From assembly GCA_029945375.1 (NCBI GenBank), contig CM057061.1:3348001-3412000 (forward strand): a stretch of DNA of 64,000 nt. The letters run 5' to 3'. Below the pieces are notes generated by a model. The model searched no databases. It saw only the letters and a list, made by a program, of their open reading frames with translations, and was not told the DNA's origin. The translations under genes and the position numbers were made by a program. The stretch is from Agaricus subrufescens (lineage: Eukaryota; Basidiomycota; Agaricomycetes; Agaricales; Agaricaceae). Of the stretch, positions 1 to 10,865 are shown one piece after another. Numbering within the stretch: position 1 is the stretch's first letter; the number at the start of each line of letters is the position of its first letter.

Positions 1-2907
1 GGAGATACCGAGCTTGGCAAATCAGACAGCGTCCAGTCGAGTGGTCATAAAGTTTACTTTGATCAAGTGCTAAGCATATTCATGTCTATTAAATACTTGA
101 TTTACATGTATAGGGTAATGTTTCTGTTTCAACAACTTGACTTTGTGCCTCCGGAGAGTTTGGACTCGAGCTTACGAAGCTGGGTTAATATTGACACAGG
201 ACCCAGGTGCAATTAGGCTGATTCTAAGGGACTTGGAGAGTTAATGTTCCGGGATTAGTTAATGTACGTTTGACTATATCCGGTTCTTGTCTGATCTTGT
301 TCAATGGTGGCTGCAAAACTGGTTGGAAGCGGCAGAAAGTCATATGATTTTTCTAGTGACGATAAGATTGGAGTTTTGATTTTGTGTAATCTATTGTTTT
401 TGCTTCTGGTGGCGATGAAGATAATCAATATTGTCGGAAGATGGATTCCAAAGCCTCGTTGTGAATCACACGATAGATAACCTTATCTATATTAGTAGAT
501 AGAAGACAAGTTTGAGTCTATGCGTGGTTCAAGACAATTCAACGAAGGTTGATCATGATCTAGAAAAGTCCGGAATAAAAGCGAATATCATTCCTTATGG
601 TTAGTATATAGTGGAGCATTGACGACAAAAAGCATTTTGGGGTTTGTATCTTGACGGCTGCAGGCGAAAATCCCTGAAAAAATTCGGGTAGTATGTATGA
701 TGTCTCACGTGTGAGACCGCGTCGGACTAATGGTTTCTCGTGGCGAAAATCATTACCTCCTTCAGATTAAGCAACATTTCGTCGGCTGCTTCCTATGGGC
801 GCTGGGAATCCGCCGATTTTTGGTTATCTTCTTTGATAAAGGGGCTTCTAGACTGGTTTTTTAACTCCAAGAAGTTGAAGTCTTGGTGAGTTCTAAGAAT
901 AGAACGGAAGCAAAGGATCTAAATTTTTTGTTCTTTTAATTAGCATCAATAGAGGTTATGATGATAAGATGAGGATACTGTTGGTGTGGATCCCGACGGG
1001 TTATTTTATTTTGCGCCCATTAATACAGGGAAGTAGCTTTTGTGTTATTTGGCCTGCGACCAATGCGGACATTGGCGGACTTGGGGTGAACTGTGCGTGC
1101 GGAGAAAGAGAGTATGAGGCTACTCTTTTGTGTGCCTCGGAGACGGTTGCGGCGTTGAGCGCATTTCGCTCCGGTAAAATGCGTGGGGAGTGTGGGAGAC
1201 GGGGCGTATGTGTCAGTTGCGCAACTTAGGTTTGATTGTATTGATGCCGATGATGAGTTGCTAGTCGGAGTGATAGAAGTGCGATGATACGGTAACTCTG
1301 GGAAGTCTCAACACTGTTTCGAATGGCTGGAAAAGAGTCGATAAGATCAAAGACAAGCGTTTGGGATGCGGTCTATCAGGTTTTGGTGGAGATATCTCTG
1401 ATGATACGTGGCGGCCAACGGGCGGACAAGCCGACTAGCGCTGGAGAGCTTCAGGTAAGCGTACGTAAAAGAAAGAAAAGAATGAGGCGTTATGACGGAT
1501 GAATGGTCCATGGACAACTTTACGTATAATCTCGGCGAGTGAGAAGGAATTGCAGGGTCGCAAACTTTGGTTGACTTGATGCTGCGTTGGCGTGTGATTG
1601 ACCGGTGATGATATCACGAGTATCTGTGGGAGATATGATAGGAGGAATGATGCATATGGTTGGATATGTCTTATGAAAAATGGCTGGAGAAGGACAGAGG
1701 CGGTCCAGTTTACGGTGGGGAATCGCGGTGTCAGGGAAGGGCGAAAGCAAGGGGGATGGCTATCAGGCAGTCCCTTGAGCCAAGACGTATGTCCGGAGGT
1801 TCGGTTGTGAAACGAGGCTAGCTAGATTAGATCGGCCCATATCTACATCTCGTGATGGATTATTAGATACCTGATTCGCGTAAAATAATCACTGTCGTTT
1901 GAAAATTTTATTGATCAAGGAGGGCGTGAGAGAGTCAACAAGAAGATTAGTTAGGTTCGCGAGCGTGATGGGAGCCCGGCATTGTGGTCACACACAGGAG
2001 ATGAGGCGCCATGTCCGGGAGCATTCGCCGTCGCCACAGACGGGGACTCGACGAGCCTGGAGGCAGCGGACTCGCGTCGACAGCAGCGGAGATTCTCGCG
2101 CGCATTGACGAGGGATCCGGTTTGCTTGGGTGCGCCTTGACAGTAGTGATGGACAAGCTGATCGGATCACCCTGGTCTGTGGTGATTGCAGAAAAGAACG
2201 CGGCTGGCCACTGTCATTTGTGATATTATTATTTTTCCCGCAACTGGGGGTAGGAACGCCATTCAGCAGTGCGCTGGGTGGGTGGCCTAGGAGGGGGACT
2301 GAGCAGGCTGAGAAAGGACAAGGGAGAAGCCCGAACAGGAGATCAGATTCAGCTCGTCAGGTTCGCCCAGATTAGATTCAGGTCGAGCGTAACGGGGTGA
2401 GGAAATTTTAGAGCAGGCCAGCCGTGGCCCGTGGGAACGGCACACCAAGCACTGTCGCGGGCACCGCTGGCCCAGTGCCGCGCATGGACTGGGCGGCTGG
2501 GCCTCTGTGGGCTCCGGTACGCGCTCGGACAGCCTACCAAGGCTCCCCGCGCCAGCCGGTGGGCGAGAAACGCATGGGCGCCGGCGATTTGGGCTCCGCC
2601 GGTCGGAGTCCGAAATGTTATCTATTGGAAACTGGATAAATGTGATTGGCCCGGGGATGTTATCAGCCATTTATCTTGCTTCCCCACCACCTTCCCCGCT
2701 TTCCCTTTGACCACGACGCCGCCGCCGTCGACGCCCCCACCCCCTCCACCCCCCGCCCCCCGCTGCCCCGCCTCTATTTCTTCTGGTGCGCATAGATCCA
2801 CGTCTCCACCCGCCCTGCTCACGCTTCCTTGCAGCGACTGACTAATCTAGCCTCGCGGCTCTTTCGTGTAATACAGCTGCCTTCTCAAACGCCTCGCTCC
2901 TCATAAA
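1..2907. other. No gene recognised; upstream region of the GATA factor gene
   Basis: Only short overlapping frames with no family resemblance are present on either strand. The proximal part (about 2690-2765) is a C-rich tract on the plus strand made of CCG/CCC-type words, followed by mixed pyrimidine-rich sequence up to the ATG at 2908. This looks like a promoter and 5' leader. No exact ATCWGATAA site for the SRE/URBS1 class was found by eye, although several degenerate GATA cores occur. Confidence 0.5.
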
Positions 2908-5578
2908 ATGTCTCCTGTCGTGCTCGAGACTCCCGTAATCAACATGCCCAACGCCTCCATTGGCTCCGTGGCACGCATACAACAGTTTCCGGGTGCACAG
3001 CCGGAACAGCCCTCGAATCCCCCCCCAGAGACGCGTCAAGGTTTGTCATTTCATCCGTGCTCACCTCGTATGCATCTCATCTCTCTCTATAGCCAATTCC
3101 GACGAAACGAACGCCTCTTCTACCGCTAATGTCCTAGCACCAGGTCGCTCACCCTGCATGAACTGTGGCACGACTGCGACCCCTCTATGGAGGCGTGATG
3201 CAGATGGCAATCCCGTCTGCAATGCCTGTGGTGAGTTTTTCTTACCCAGCTTCTCCTTGTTTCATCCTTTCCTCCGGTCCCTGCTCAAAGGGCCGTATCA
3301 ATCTCAACCACGTCATACACGTGGCCACAGAATGCCTAGACTGCGCATACACCGATCCGCTGCTTGCTCGCTTCTAATCTTCCCCAATCATAAATTCGCG
3401 TTTGTGTTTCGTCTTCACCACGATTGTCGTGCACATCTTCATCTCTTGTGCTTTCCATGCCTATGGCTCGGCACACACCGTCGCCATGCGACTTCTGGAT
3501 GGCATCGGCTCACAACCAACCTGCCATATCAGTAATTCATTGGCGTTATCAGTGCGCCTGGTATAATCATCTTGTCTCCTATGGAACTTGATCGGATTGT
3601 TGGGTTTCAAGCTCACGCAGGCGGTTCTCCGTTACACGGTGCCCTACCCTCACTACATACTTTTTTGGCCACCGCATAATTGCCCTACAAAGCTCTCTTT
3701 CGTCTATCTATTAGGCATTTTGCGAGCATGGACGGGAAGGACTCACCTGGCAGTCGCCTCCCCAATTCTCCCGGGTTTTCTCCCCGTTCACATCCTTCTC
3801 ACCCTCCTCCAAGATCTATATTTCCGTCCCGAACAGTTGACTTACCTGATTATTATCCCCATCCAGGTCTCTATCAGAAAACCCGGCACACAAACCGACC
3901 TGTGAACCTCGGTCGCACTTCGCCACCTACCAATGCTCCTGCCTCCCCATCTCTGAACGGCACGGGTCCACCACCTGCAGCGACCAGCACATCTACATCT
4001 CCCAATGCAAAAGGCAATAAGCCCGGATCGTCGTCAAATTCAAACCTGCCCAAGCTCAGTGGCACCTGCCCTGGTGATGGTCGTTGCGACGGGACCGGTG
4101 GCACGTCTGCATGCTCGGGTTGTCCAACCTACAACAATGCGCTTGCTGCTGGCAGACTGGGTGTCGAGGCAACGGCTGGCTCTACTGAGGCTGCTCCTGA
4201 TGCGACATCTTCAAAGCCAGTCCCTGAGGCGGCTTCTCCTGCCGCGAACGAGCCTGAGGCGAGTACCACCACAAGTACTGCAAAGCGTGCTCGGGCTGCC
4301 GTAAGTGCGCTGAGCTGTGCCAACTGTGGTACAAGTACAACACCGCTGTGGCGAAGGGATGATGTAGGCAACAATATCTGTAATGCGTGTGGTGAGTCCA
4401 CTCTGTTCTTTTATTTCTATTTCTGGCACTTTGTGATCTCGCCAGTTGGACCGCGTGCGAGAGATAGTCCCACGGAGGCTCCTTTTTATTCTGATGTCTC
4501 ACGATTATCTCTGCTCACCTTCACTCTTATCTGATAATCAGGTCTCTACTTCAAGCTGCACGGCACTCATCGTCCTAACTCAATGAAGAAGACTGTAATA
4601 AAGCGGCGAAAGCGCGTTCCCGCTGCTGCAGGTGCAGCCAGTCCTAGTCCATCTGCACGCATGACTGATCAGGCAGCAGCTGAGGCTCTCGTAGCCGTTG
4701 GTCGCTATGCTGCTGGAAATGGAGGTAATGGGGAAGAAAGCGACGGTGAAGCACAAGAACCCAAGAGAAAGCGTACACGCCGCACTCGAGCATCGCGTGT
4801 CGCGGAAAAGGAAGATGAAGATATACCAATGGAGGGAGACGAGGAGCAAATCAGTGCTTCGAACCGCAAGAGAAACGGTTGGGACGGACGGTCGGTCTCC
4901 CCTCAAAATCGCGCCCCTTCGAGGAGCGATTACATGAGCCGTGGTCCAAATGCGGCGGGACCATTCGCTCCGACCGGTTCTCCTCATAGTGGTTTCGAAA
5001 TCCCTCCTCTTGCCGTCCTTGGTAACTCTGCTGCCGCCGCCGCCCTGCTGAATGCGCAATCGAGTTATATTCGCTCCGGATCGAATGCCCCCAGCCGCAC
5101 CCACTCGCCTCTCGGCCATGGCAGCGCTAGTTATCCTCTACCACCTGGTCCTCAGTTCTATCCCCCTGATATGGGAATGATTAATTTCAGCTTGGCGGTC
5201 GGCAATCTTATGAGTATGGGTATACCGACAGTTGCGGACTTGGAACGCCATTATATAGAACTTGGAGAGCAAAAACGAAGGATGGAGGAGCTGTTGGAAC
5301 GCACTGATCGCGTTATGGCTGGTGTGAAGAGGGGACTTGATGAGATGCGCGGCGCAAGCGCTCAACAACAAGCACCACCTATGCCGCCCCCTGCTCAACC
5401 CGCAGCTCCACAAGATACTACTTCCCAGGCTCCGGAACCCGAAGCGGCTCGCGAAGAGGGACACTCACAAACCGACGCTCAACCTGCTCCCCAGCCGGAG
5501 CCCGAGGTGGCTTCCAGTGAACCCGAACGTACTCGCGAGAGCGTGTGGCCTGTCGTCGAAGAAACTTCTACTGACTAA
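2908..5578 (+). CDS. Two-finger GATA transcription factor, SRE/URBS1/SREA-type iron (siderophore) repressor
   Basis: Model: exons 2908-3040, 3093-3230, 3867-4391 and 4542-5578, which sum to 611 codons (610 aa). Two CX2CX17CX2C GATA fingers are at C66/C69/C87/C90 and C241/C244/C262/C265. Each finger is split by an intron right after the last Cys-Gly, and the exons resume with [12 protein letters not shown] and [12 protein letters not shown]. Between the fingers is C158-X5-C164-X8-C173-X2-C176, the spacing of the Cys-rich region that defines the iron-sensing SRE/URBS1/SREA/Fep1 repressors. The second finger is followed by a basic stretch ([11 protein letters not shown]), typical of the class. 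Residues near the C-terminus ([20 protein letters not shown]) look coiled-coil, followed by a Pro/Ala/Gln/Glu-rich tail. By family knowledge it should act in the nucleus to repress siderophore and iron-uptake genes when iron is replete. The 636-nt second intron is unusually long for this genome. Confidence 0.93.
4529..4537 (+). promoter_or_regulatory. ATCTGATAA site inside the last intron of the GATA factor gene
   Basis: The nonamer ATCTGATAA matches the ATCWGATAA consensus known for the SRE/URBS1/SREA class. It lies four bases before the intron's acceptor AG (4540-4541). With preceding bases it reads TTATCTGATAA, so a GATA core is present on both strands. Autoregulation is possible. About one chance match is expected in a window this size, and another exact match (reverse orientation) occurs in an eL37 intron near 16208, so the support is weak. 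Confidence 0.25.
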
Positions 5579-8222
5579 AGAGTTGTTTTCGCTCACGTTT
5601 GTCTGGCCCTTCCTTACCCTTGGACCTTGGACTCTGCTTCATGCCTCCATGCGTTTTGTATAATCTAATATGCCTTCTCCTTGGGTATCGCTCCATCTGC
5701 GATCATCCTTTATGTGCGTTGGCCTTAACTTCCTATTATCGGTCTTGGTTATTTTTTTTTGCTGGATATGTTATTATATTGACTTGGGTTTCTCATTGCT
5801 GACCTTGCGCCTCGATTTGTTTACAATTGTTGTTGACTTATCCGAGCGGAAGGTCGAGTCAAATTTGACTTAACTCTTCACTTTGTTTTATTTATTTTCT
5901 GTGCGTTTGTGTCTTTCAGAATGTTTCCTTTCTCTTTCTTCTTATCTTTCTCTCCGCTCTTTCTATTCAGTGTTTTGTCTCCTTGCTTGCTTTCGATGAC
6001 TATATTTTGTACTCATGTTCTACTCCTGGTTACTTACTTCTACCTATACTTAGAGATGCTACTCGTTCACCTATACTCCTTTTTCTATTGCGTTCCTCTT
6101 TTTCATCTATCCACCCCCTATTTTCCTCGTCCCCTAAACCCCCTACTCACGTATTATTTTTCTTGGTCCTACCGGGATCATTTCTCTTGGTGATATCTTA
6201 CACTTCATATTGTATCTCGAGGTTGTGTCGCAGACGGCTTCAATTAATGTAATATGCTCGTTTCGCTCGTTGCGGGCGTGCTGTCCGATAGTGTTTGAGT
6301 ATGAGGAACAATGCGACGGGCGCAGATACTGTAAGTACATTGTCGCAAACCCCACCTACCAAGTAGGTAAGTTTCCTAATATGGAAAGATCTAGAACTGT
6401 TTGATGTGGAAAGTGGGTGCAAATTATTTGGACGAATTGAAATAGGAAAATAGGAAAGCAACACTACAAGGTTCTTGATCGTATGTATCTGTTACAATGC
6501 TTGCCGATCGGTCTGATGAGGCTGTCGAGCAAATTGGGTGATGTCATAGTATCGCGCACATTTATGAATCTTCTTTATCAATTGCAACCAGGGGATGTAG
6601 CTCACTAAGAAAGCAGCCGTTACGTTGATGGTATACAAAGGCGAAAAAGCCTCGCTCTATGTTCAAGGGTTTTATTGTAATAGAGGGAATAATAAATACG
6701 CGAGTGAAACATGATCTTTACAGTCCACACGTGTCCGTTATAAGTGTCGGCGCAATCTCCTGCGTTGGGGATTATCATGTGTAGAGGAGACACCCGGTGT
6801 ACACCGATCTGGTGGTCCGATGTGTGTAAAGTGGGCTTTTCGCTTACGAGTGGAAATTTAAGTGCGAAACACAGATGTGTACTCTGGCTCAAGTTTAATG
6901 AGAGGTACACTAATTGGTTAGAGGTGTGTGAGCTATTGATTCAAAGTTGTGGTGGGTTCGATGGTTGGAGCTGGGTGAGGGATGAAGAGCGAAGTTGTAA
7001 GTGTAATGAATTATGCGTTGTTAGATGAAGACCCAAATTTAGAGGTTACCGGAACTTATCGACATACTACCATCAGCCATCCTTTAGCCGGTCTGTTTGT
7101 TTCTTTTTCTTCGGAGTTATATGGATTTGGATACTCGACGTTTTACCCTTGAGGACCAGGTTTTTGAGTTAATTGTAAGTGGGTCTATTTGCCAAGACAA
7201 ACATAGAGGTTATCACGGTAGGAAAACGCTTTGAGCACGATGCCGCCAAGTGGAGGGCCAGAGTTCAAAGGAACGGTGTTGGTCATTGAGATTCTATTCT
7301 TGCTAGGCCGGTCCGGTCTGCGGGATAATTTGAGGTCAAGGGGACAGTTAGCCTCGGGTTGATAACCCTCTTCTTGAATTTATCAGAGCACACTATCAGC
7401 CGCGATACAACGCCTGAAGATTGGCGTACTGATTTATCAGCACACAACGACCGAATCGTTGTCGCCACCACCTCAACTTCAGCTGGAGCATTTCGCCGGT
7501 AGACGTCCATCCAGAAAACTACATATGCACCATATTATGGTAAAATATATCAGTCTCAACCGTGACTAGTCTGATGGATGGTGAGCTTCGGGCACTTAAA
7601 AAATCAGGAAATAATTGGAAACAAGTCACAAAACACTACGAGTGCTCCATTTCCAACTTCATCTCATCATCCTCAATGTAGAAGATAATTATGATAATTA
7701 TTTCGGCCGGGTTTCTCTCAGTAGGAGGCCGAACGGATTTTTTGCTAAATGTCAGATCTGGAAATTGCTTCTTCGAGCAGCTTCTGTCATACGACGAGAA
7801 TTGTCACATGACCTATGTCACCGTTGAACCTTTGTCGACTTCTACGAGTTGACTCGAAACTCTTGCAGCCATCCATCGGAACGATAGTCACAGTGTGTGT
7901 CCAGTGTTGCGCAGATTACATCGATTTTGCGTGTGGATGAACCTGGGGCCTGCAGATGTTAACCAAAGTATATCGGCATGTTGACTCCACCGATTCCCTG
8001 CTCAGCGCACCTTATGCTGACGTGTAATACCTTCCGAAGCCTTGGAATCACTCCCATCATTTGATGTTGGCGTGCAATCATGATATAGTGGAACCCAATC
8101 ACCAGTCGGTACGGAATTCATCAAGACGTGTGATTTTTTTGACAGCACTAACTTTTTTCAGGTATCCTTGTATCAGGGCAAATGTCCGTGAGAGATTTAG
8201 GGCTCACCCCTTCCTTTCCGTT
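5579..8222. other. Intergenic; no gene recognised
   Basis: The first 650 bases are strongly pyrimidine-rich on the plus strand and look like 3' untranslated sequence of the GATA factor. The rest has only short unsupported frames. The stretch 8108-8160 (GTACGG to TTTTTTCAG) could be a 5'-leader intron of paralogue A, which begins at 8223. Confidence 0.45.
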
Positions 8223-10604
8223 ATGCCAACTCGTCCAAATAGCCTGGCTGCAGTACATGCTACCGGTGTTCAACTTCATGCCGAAAGAATGCACCCATAC
8301 GAAGCTGTGGATCGTTTTGCTCCTTCTATTTCCCTCCAGATTCGGAATAGTCGGAGACAGGGCACGATTAATAGTGTCAAGGACATTGATTTGCCGCCCA
8401 GCTTTTCCCATCGAGTTCCCTCAGAGGGGAGTGAGGGGCGGACCAGTTTAGATGGAAGGATTAGGTCCTCGTTTGAGAGTGGGTTTGAGAGTGGGAGGAG
8501 TCGGATTGGTGGAGCGGCAGAGAGTCGTAATCCAACCCCAGTGCCTGGTCAATCAAGCGGGCCTCTTGGAAGTGCAATCGAATTGGAGACAAGGGCAAGT
8601 GGGAGTCGACATGGTTCCTCATACCATGGTCACCAGCCGACTTTGCCTGAAGAATCAATTTTAATGCAGCAAGCTCGGATTCCTTACAGGGACCCGTCGA
8701 GGAACGATCAGAATCATATTTCTGCTCATCTTCCTTCGGAAGCGCCGACGACCGAACTTCATCAACGATCGAATTCATCTATCTCATTTATAACACGTCG
8801 TCACCGACACCAGCGCCCTTCCTACTCTGAATCTTTCCTTCCGGCCCCGTATGACGAAGAAAAGGCTGAATCGAAGTCTAGCGGTTCACCACATTCTCAA
8901 CGCCTTCGCTCTCCACGTGTGGGTGGCCGAGCGAGTCTAGATGAAGAGACGACGCTACGTGACGAGATCTCGATTTTCCTACTGGAGATCGTACCCCATC
9001 AAGTGTACCTTCATTGCTTACTTCGCCTCCCCTATCTATATTTCTCGAGAGTGGATCACATATTCAACAACGCTAACCTGACTCTCGAACAAATGAAGGA
9101 TATGGCTCTGCAAGTTAGTCTTGAGGGCAGTGATGACTGTGGAAGGGTGAGAACGGAATTACCGAAGGGATATTGGCGTTTGAAGAAGGCTTGGGAGAGG
9201 TTTATTGACAATTTATTGAGGGAGTGGAAGACTTTGAATATCATTTCTGGTTTATTACTTTCGTAAGTGGTTTCTACGCGATTTGGGAACTGCCGGAGTA
9301 GGGGACTAAGTTTTCTCAAGGGGTATTTTAACGGTTTTTCAAATCGATGGGACCCAGAGAGACCCTGTTACACGCTATATGGCATTCTGGTCTCTTATAT
9401 CCGCACTTCTCAGCTTGTTATATGGATGTATATTTATTATCCGCTTTTCTGGCTTGCGGAGTGTCTATCAAGCAACGGAATGGGCTGTAGTAAGTATTCA
9501 TCTCCTATCATCATTGGATGACTGACTAAACTTTGTCCCGTAGAAAGCTCAGCAAAGTCAGTTTCTGTTATGGAATGTGTGGATTATGCTTGCAATGCCG
9601 GCGGTCTGGCTAGTATGGTGAGCTATCATAGCGAAACTGGGGAAGCTCGCACCTGATATCTTGACTTAAGGTCCATTTTGGCATATATTGCGTGCATCAT
9701 GGCCTTTATGTGGCGCGTAGACCCAAATAATCCAAATCCTACACTCGGACACCGAGCGGAACTCGGATTCAAGATCTTCATTTGTTCCGTGTTGGGCCTT
9801 GGGATCCTATATGCTATTCTTATCGTAAACACACTTCGGCAATATGGATCCGCAATGGACAAGAGTTGGCGTGATCGTATCCATGACTTTCGTTTGGAAC
9901 AGGCGCGGAAAGCATCACAAACGCCTGCCCTATCGCCTTTACTTGGCATGCAACTCATTGAACCTACTCCACCTCACACGTTTAGTCGTTTGTCGAGTGC
10001 CTCTCCTAGGCAGGCATATCGACCGTCATCTCCAAGAGCTGCAAACCAGGTCTTTCCTCATCGATACACACCTTTCATCCCTGGAAGACCATTGACAGCG
10101 TCTCGACAAACTCGGGATCTACGAGAATCATTCGACTCAAACAATCCACCATCTCCGACTGGTTTCGGCCAACCTCAGATGTGCCGTGGCTTTTCTGCAT
10201 CACCTACCGCAATGACACCTGAGCCAACGACTCCCCCTCAAAACTCGCGTAACCTGATTCACGATGAAGTTTGTGGTACACCCAAGAGAAGAAATGGATC
10301 ACTGGGTCTAATTTTTGATGCGGATCGTGAGGGTCCAGAAGGGGTGGCATCGACGGCGGAGTTGGATGATAGAACTGGGGGTAACACGAGGCAGCGTAAC
10401 GTCGAAGGTGAAACATCAACAGACCCGGATTCCGACACCACTTTAGTGGTTCAAGCAACTGGATCCGAGGACAACCACCCCTTTAGCAGCGATGAACGTG
10501 TGGGACCTGGTCTTAATGAGCTCGAATCTCAGTCTCCCGGACGTTTTCGTCCTGGTTCGTCCCACATGATTCATGATAGGTTACCGTCAGCCGCGGACAG
10601 ATAA
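8223..10604 (+). CDS. Four-TM tandem-array protein, paralogue A (function unknown)
   Basis: Model: exons 8223-9262, 9321-9489, 9544-9617 and 9671-10604, giving 738 aa. The ATG at 8223 (MPTRPNSL) was chosen because it aligns with the starts of the other copies; an in-frame upstream stretch has no support. Order: a disordered Ser/Pro/Arg-rich N-terminus; a conserved block around residues 255-300 (LEIVPHQVYLHCLLRLPYLY, then FSRV); a basic helix ending REWKTLNIISGLLLS, which leads into TM1 (about 337-355); TM2 about 366-388; TM3 about 413-436; TM4 about 457-478; then a long low-complexity cytosolic-type tail of about 260 aa. No signal peptide, catalytic motif or family name is recognised. Exon 2 (169 nt) and exon 3 (74 nt) have the same length in all five copies. 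Ends 261 bp before paralogue B. Confidence 0.82.
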
Positions 10605-10865
10605 AATGGTTCTCGCAATTTTGGGCGAAACACACAATTATGTCCCTAATGTCTTCCCGATTTTGATGTGAATCTGGCTCCAAATATCCAATGAACATAT
10701 CGTGTGTAATAGACAACTATCTATACAATTAAGAGCGACCTATACCCGTACGAAAGAAGATCGCCTCGTGTCATTTTGATGGATCAGGGATATTTTCGCG
10801 ACTTACATGTGATCAAGTTCGAACAAGCGCCCGGTCCTCAGAACATACTTCCACTCACCTCAACT

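Noticed and set aside
2287..2841. Overlapping long frames on both strands (127 aa minus, 136 aa plus)
   Set aside because: High GC and Pro/Arg-rich translations on both strands, no domain, and directly upstream of a real start; composition explains the open frames.
5909..6252. Hydrophobic frames rich in Phe/Leu/Ser
   Set aside because: They are translations of a T/C-rich 3' untranslated tract, not membrane proteins.
6590..6640. tRNA-like GATGTAGCTCACTAAG
   Set aside because: Resembles an A box but lacks the GG and has no B box (GGTTCRANYCC) at the right distance.
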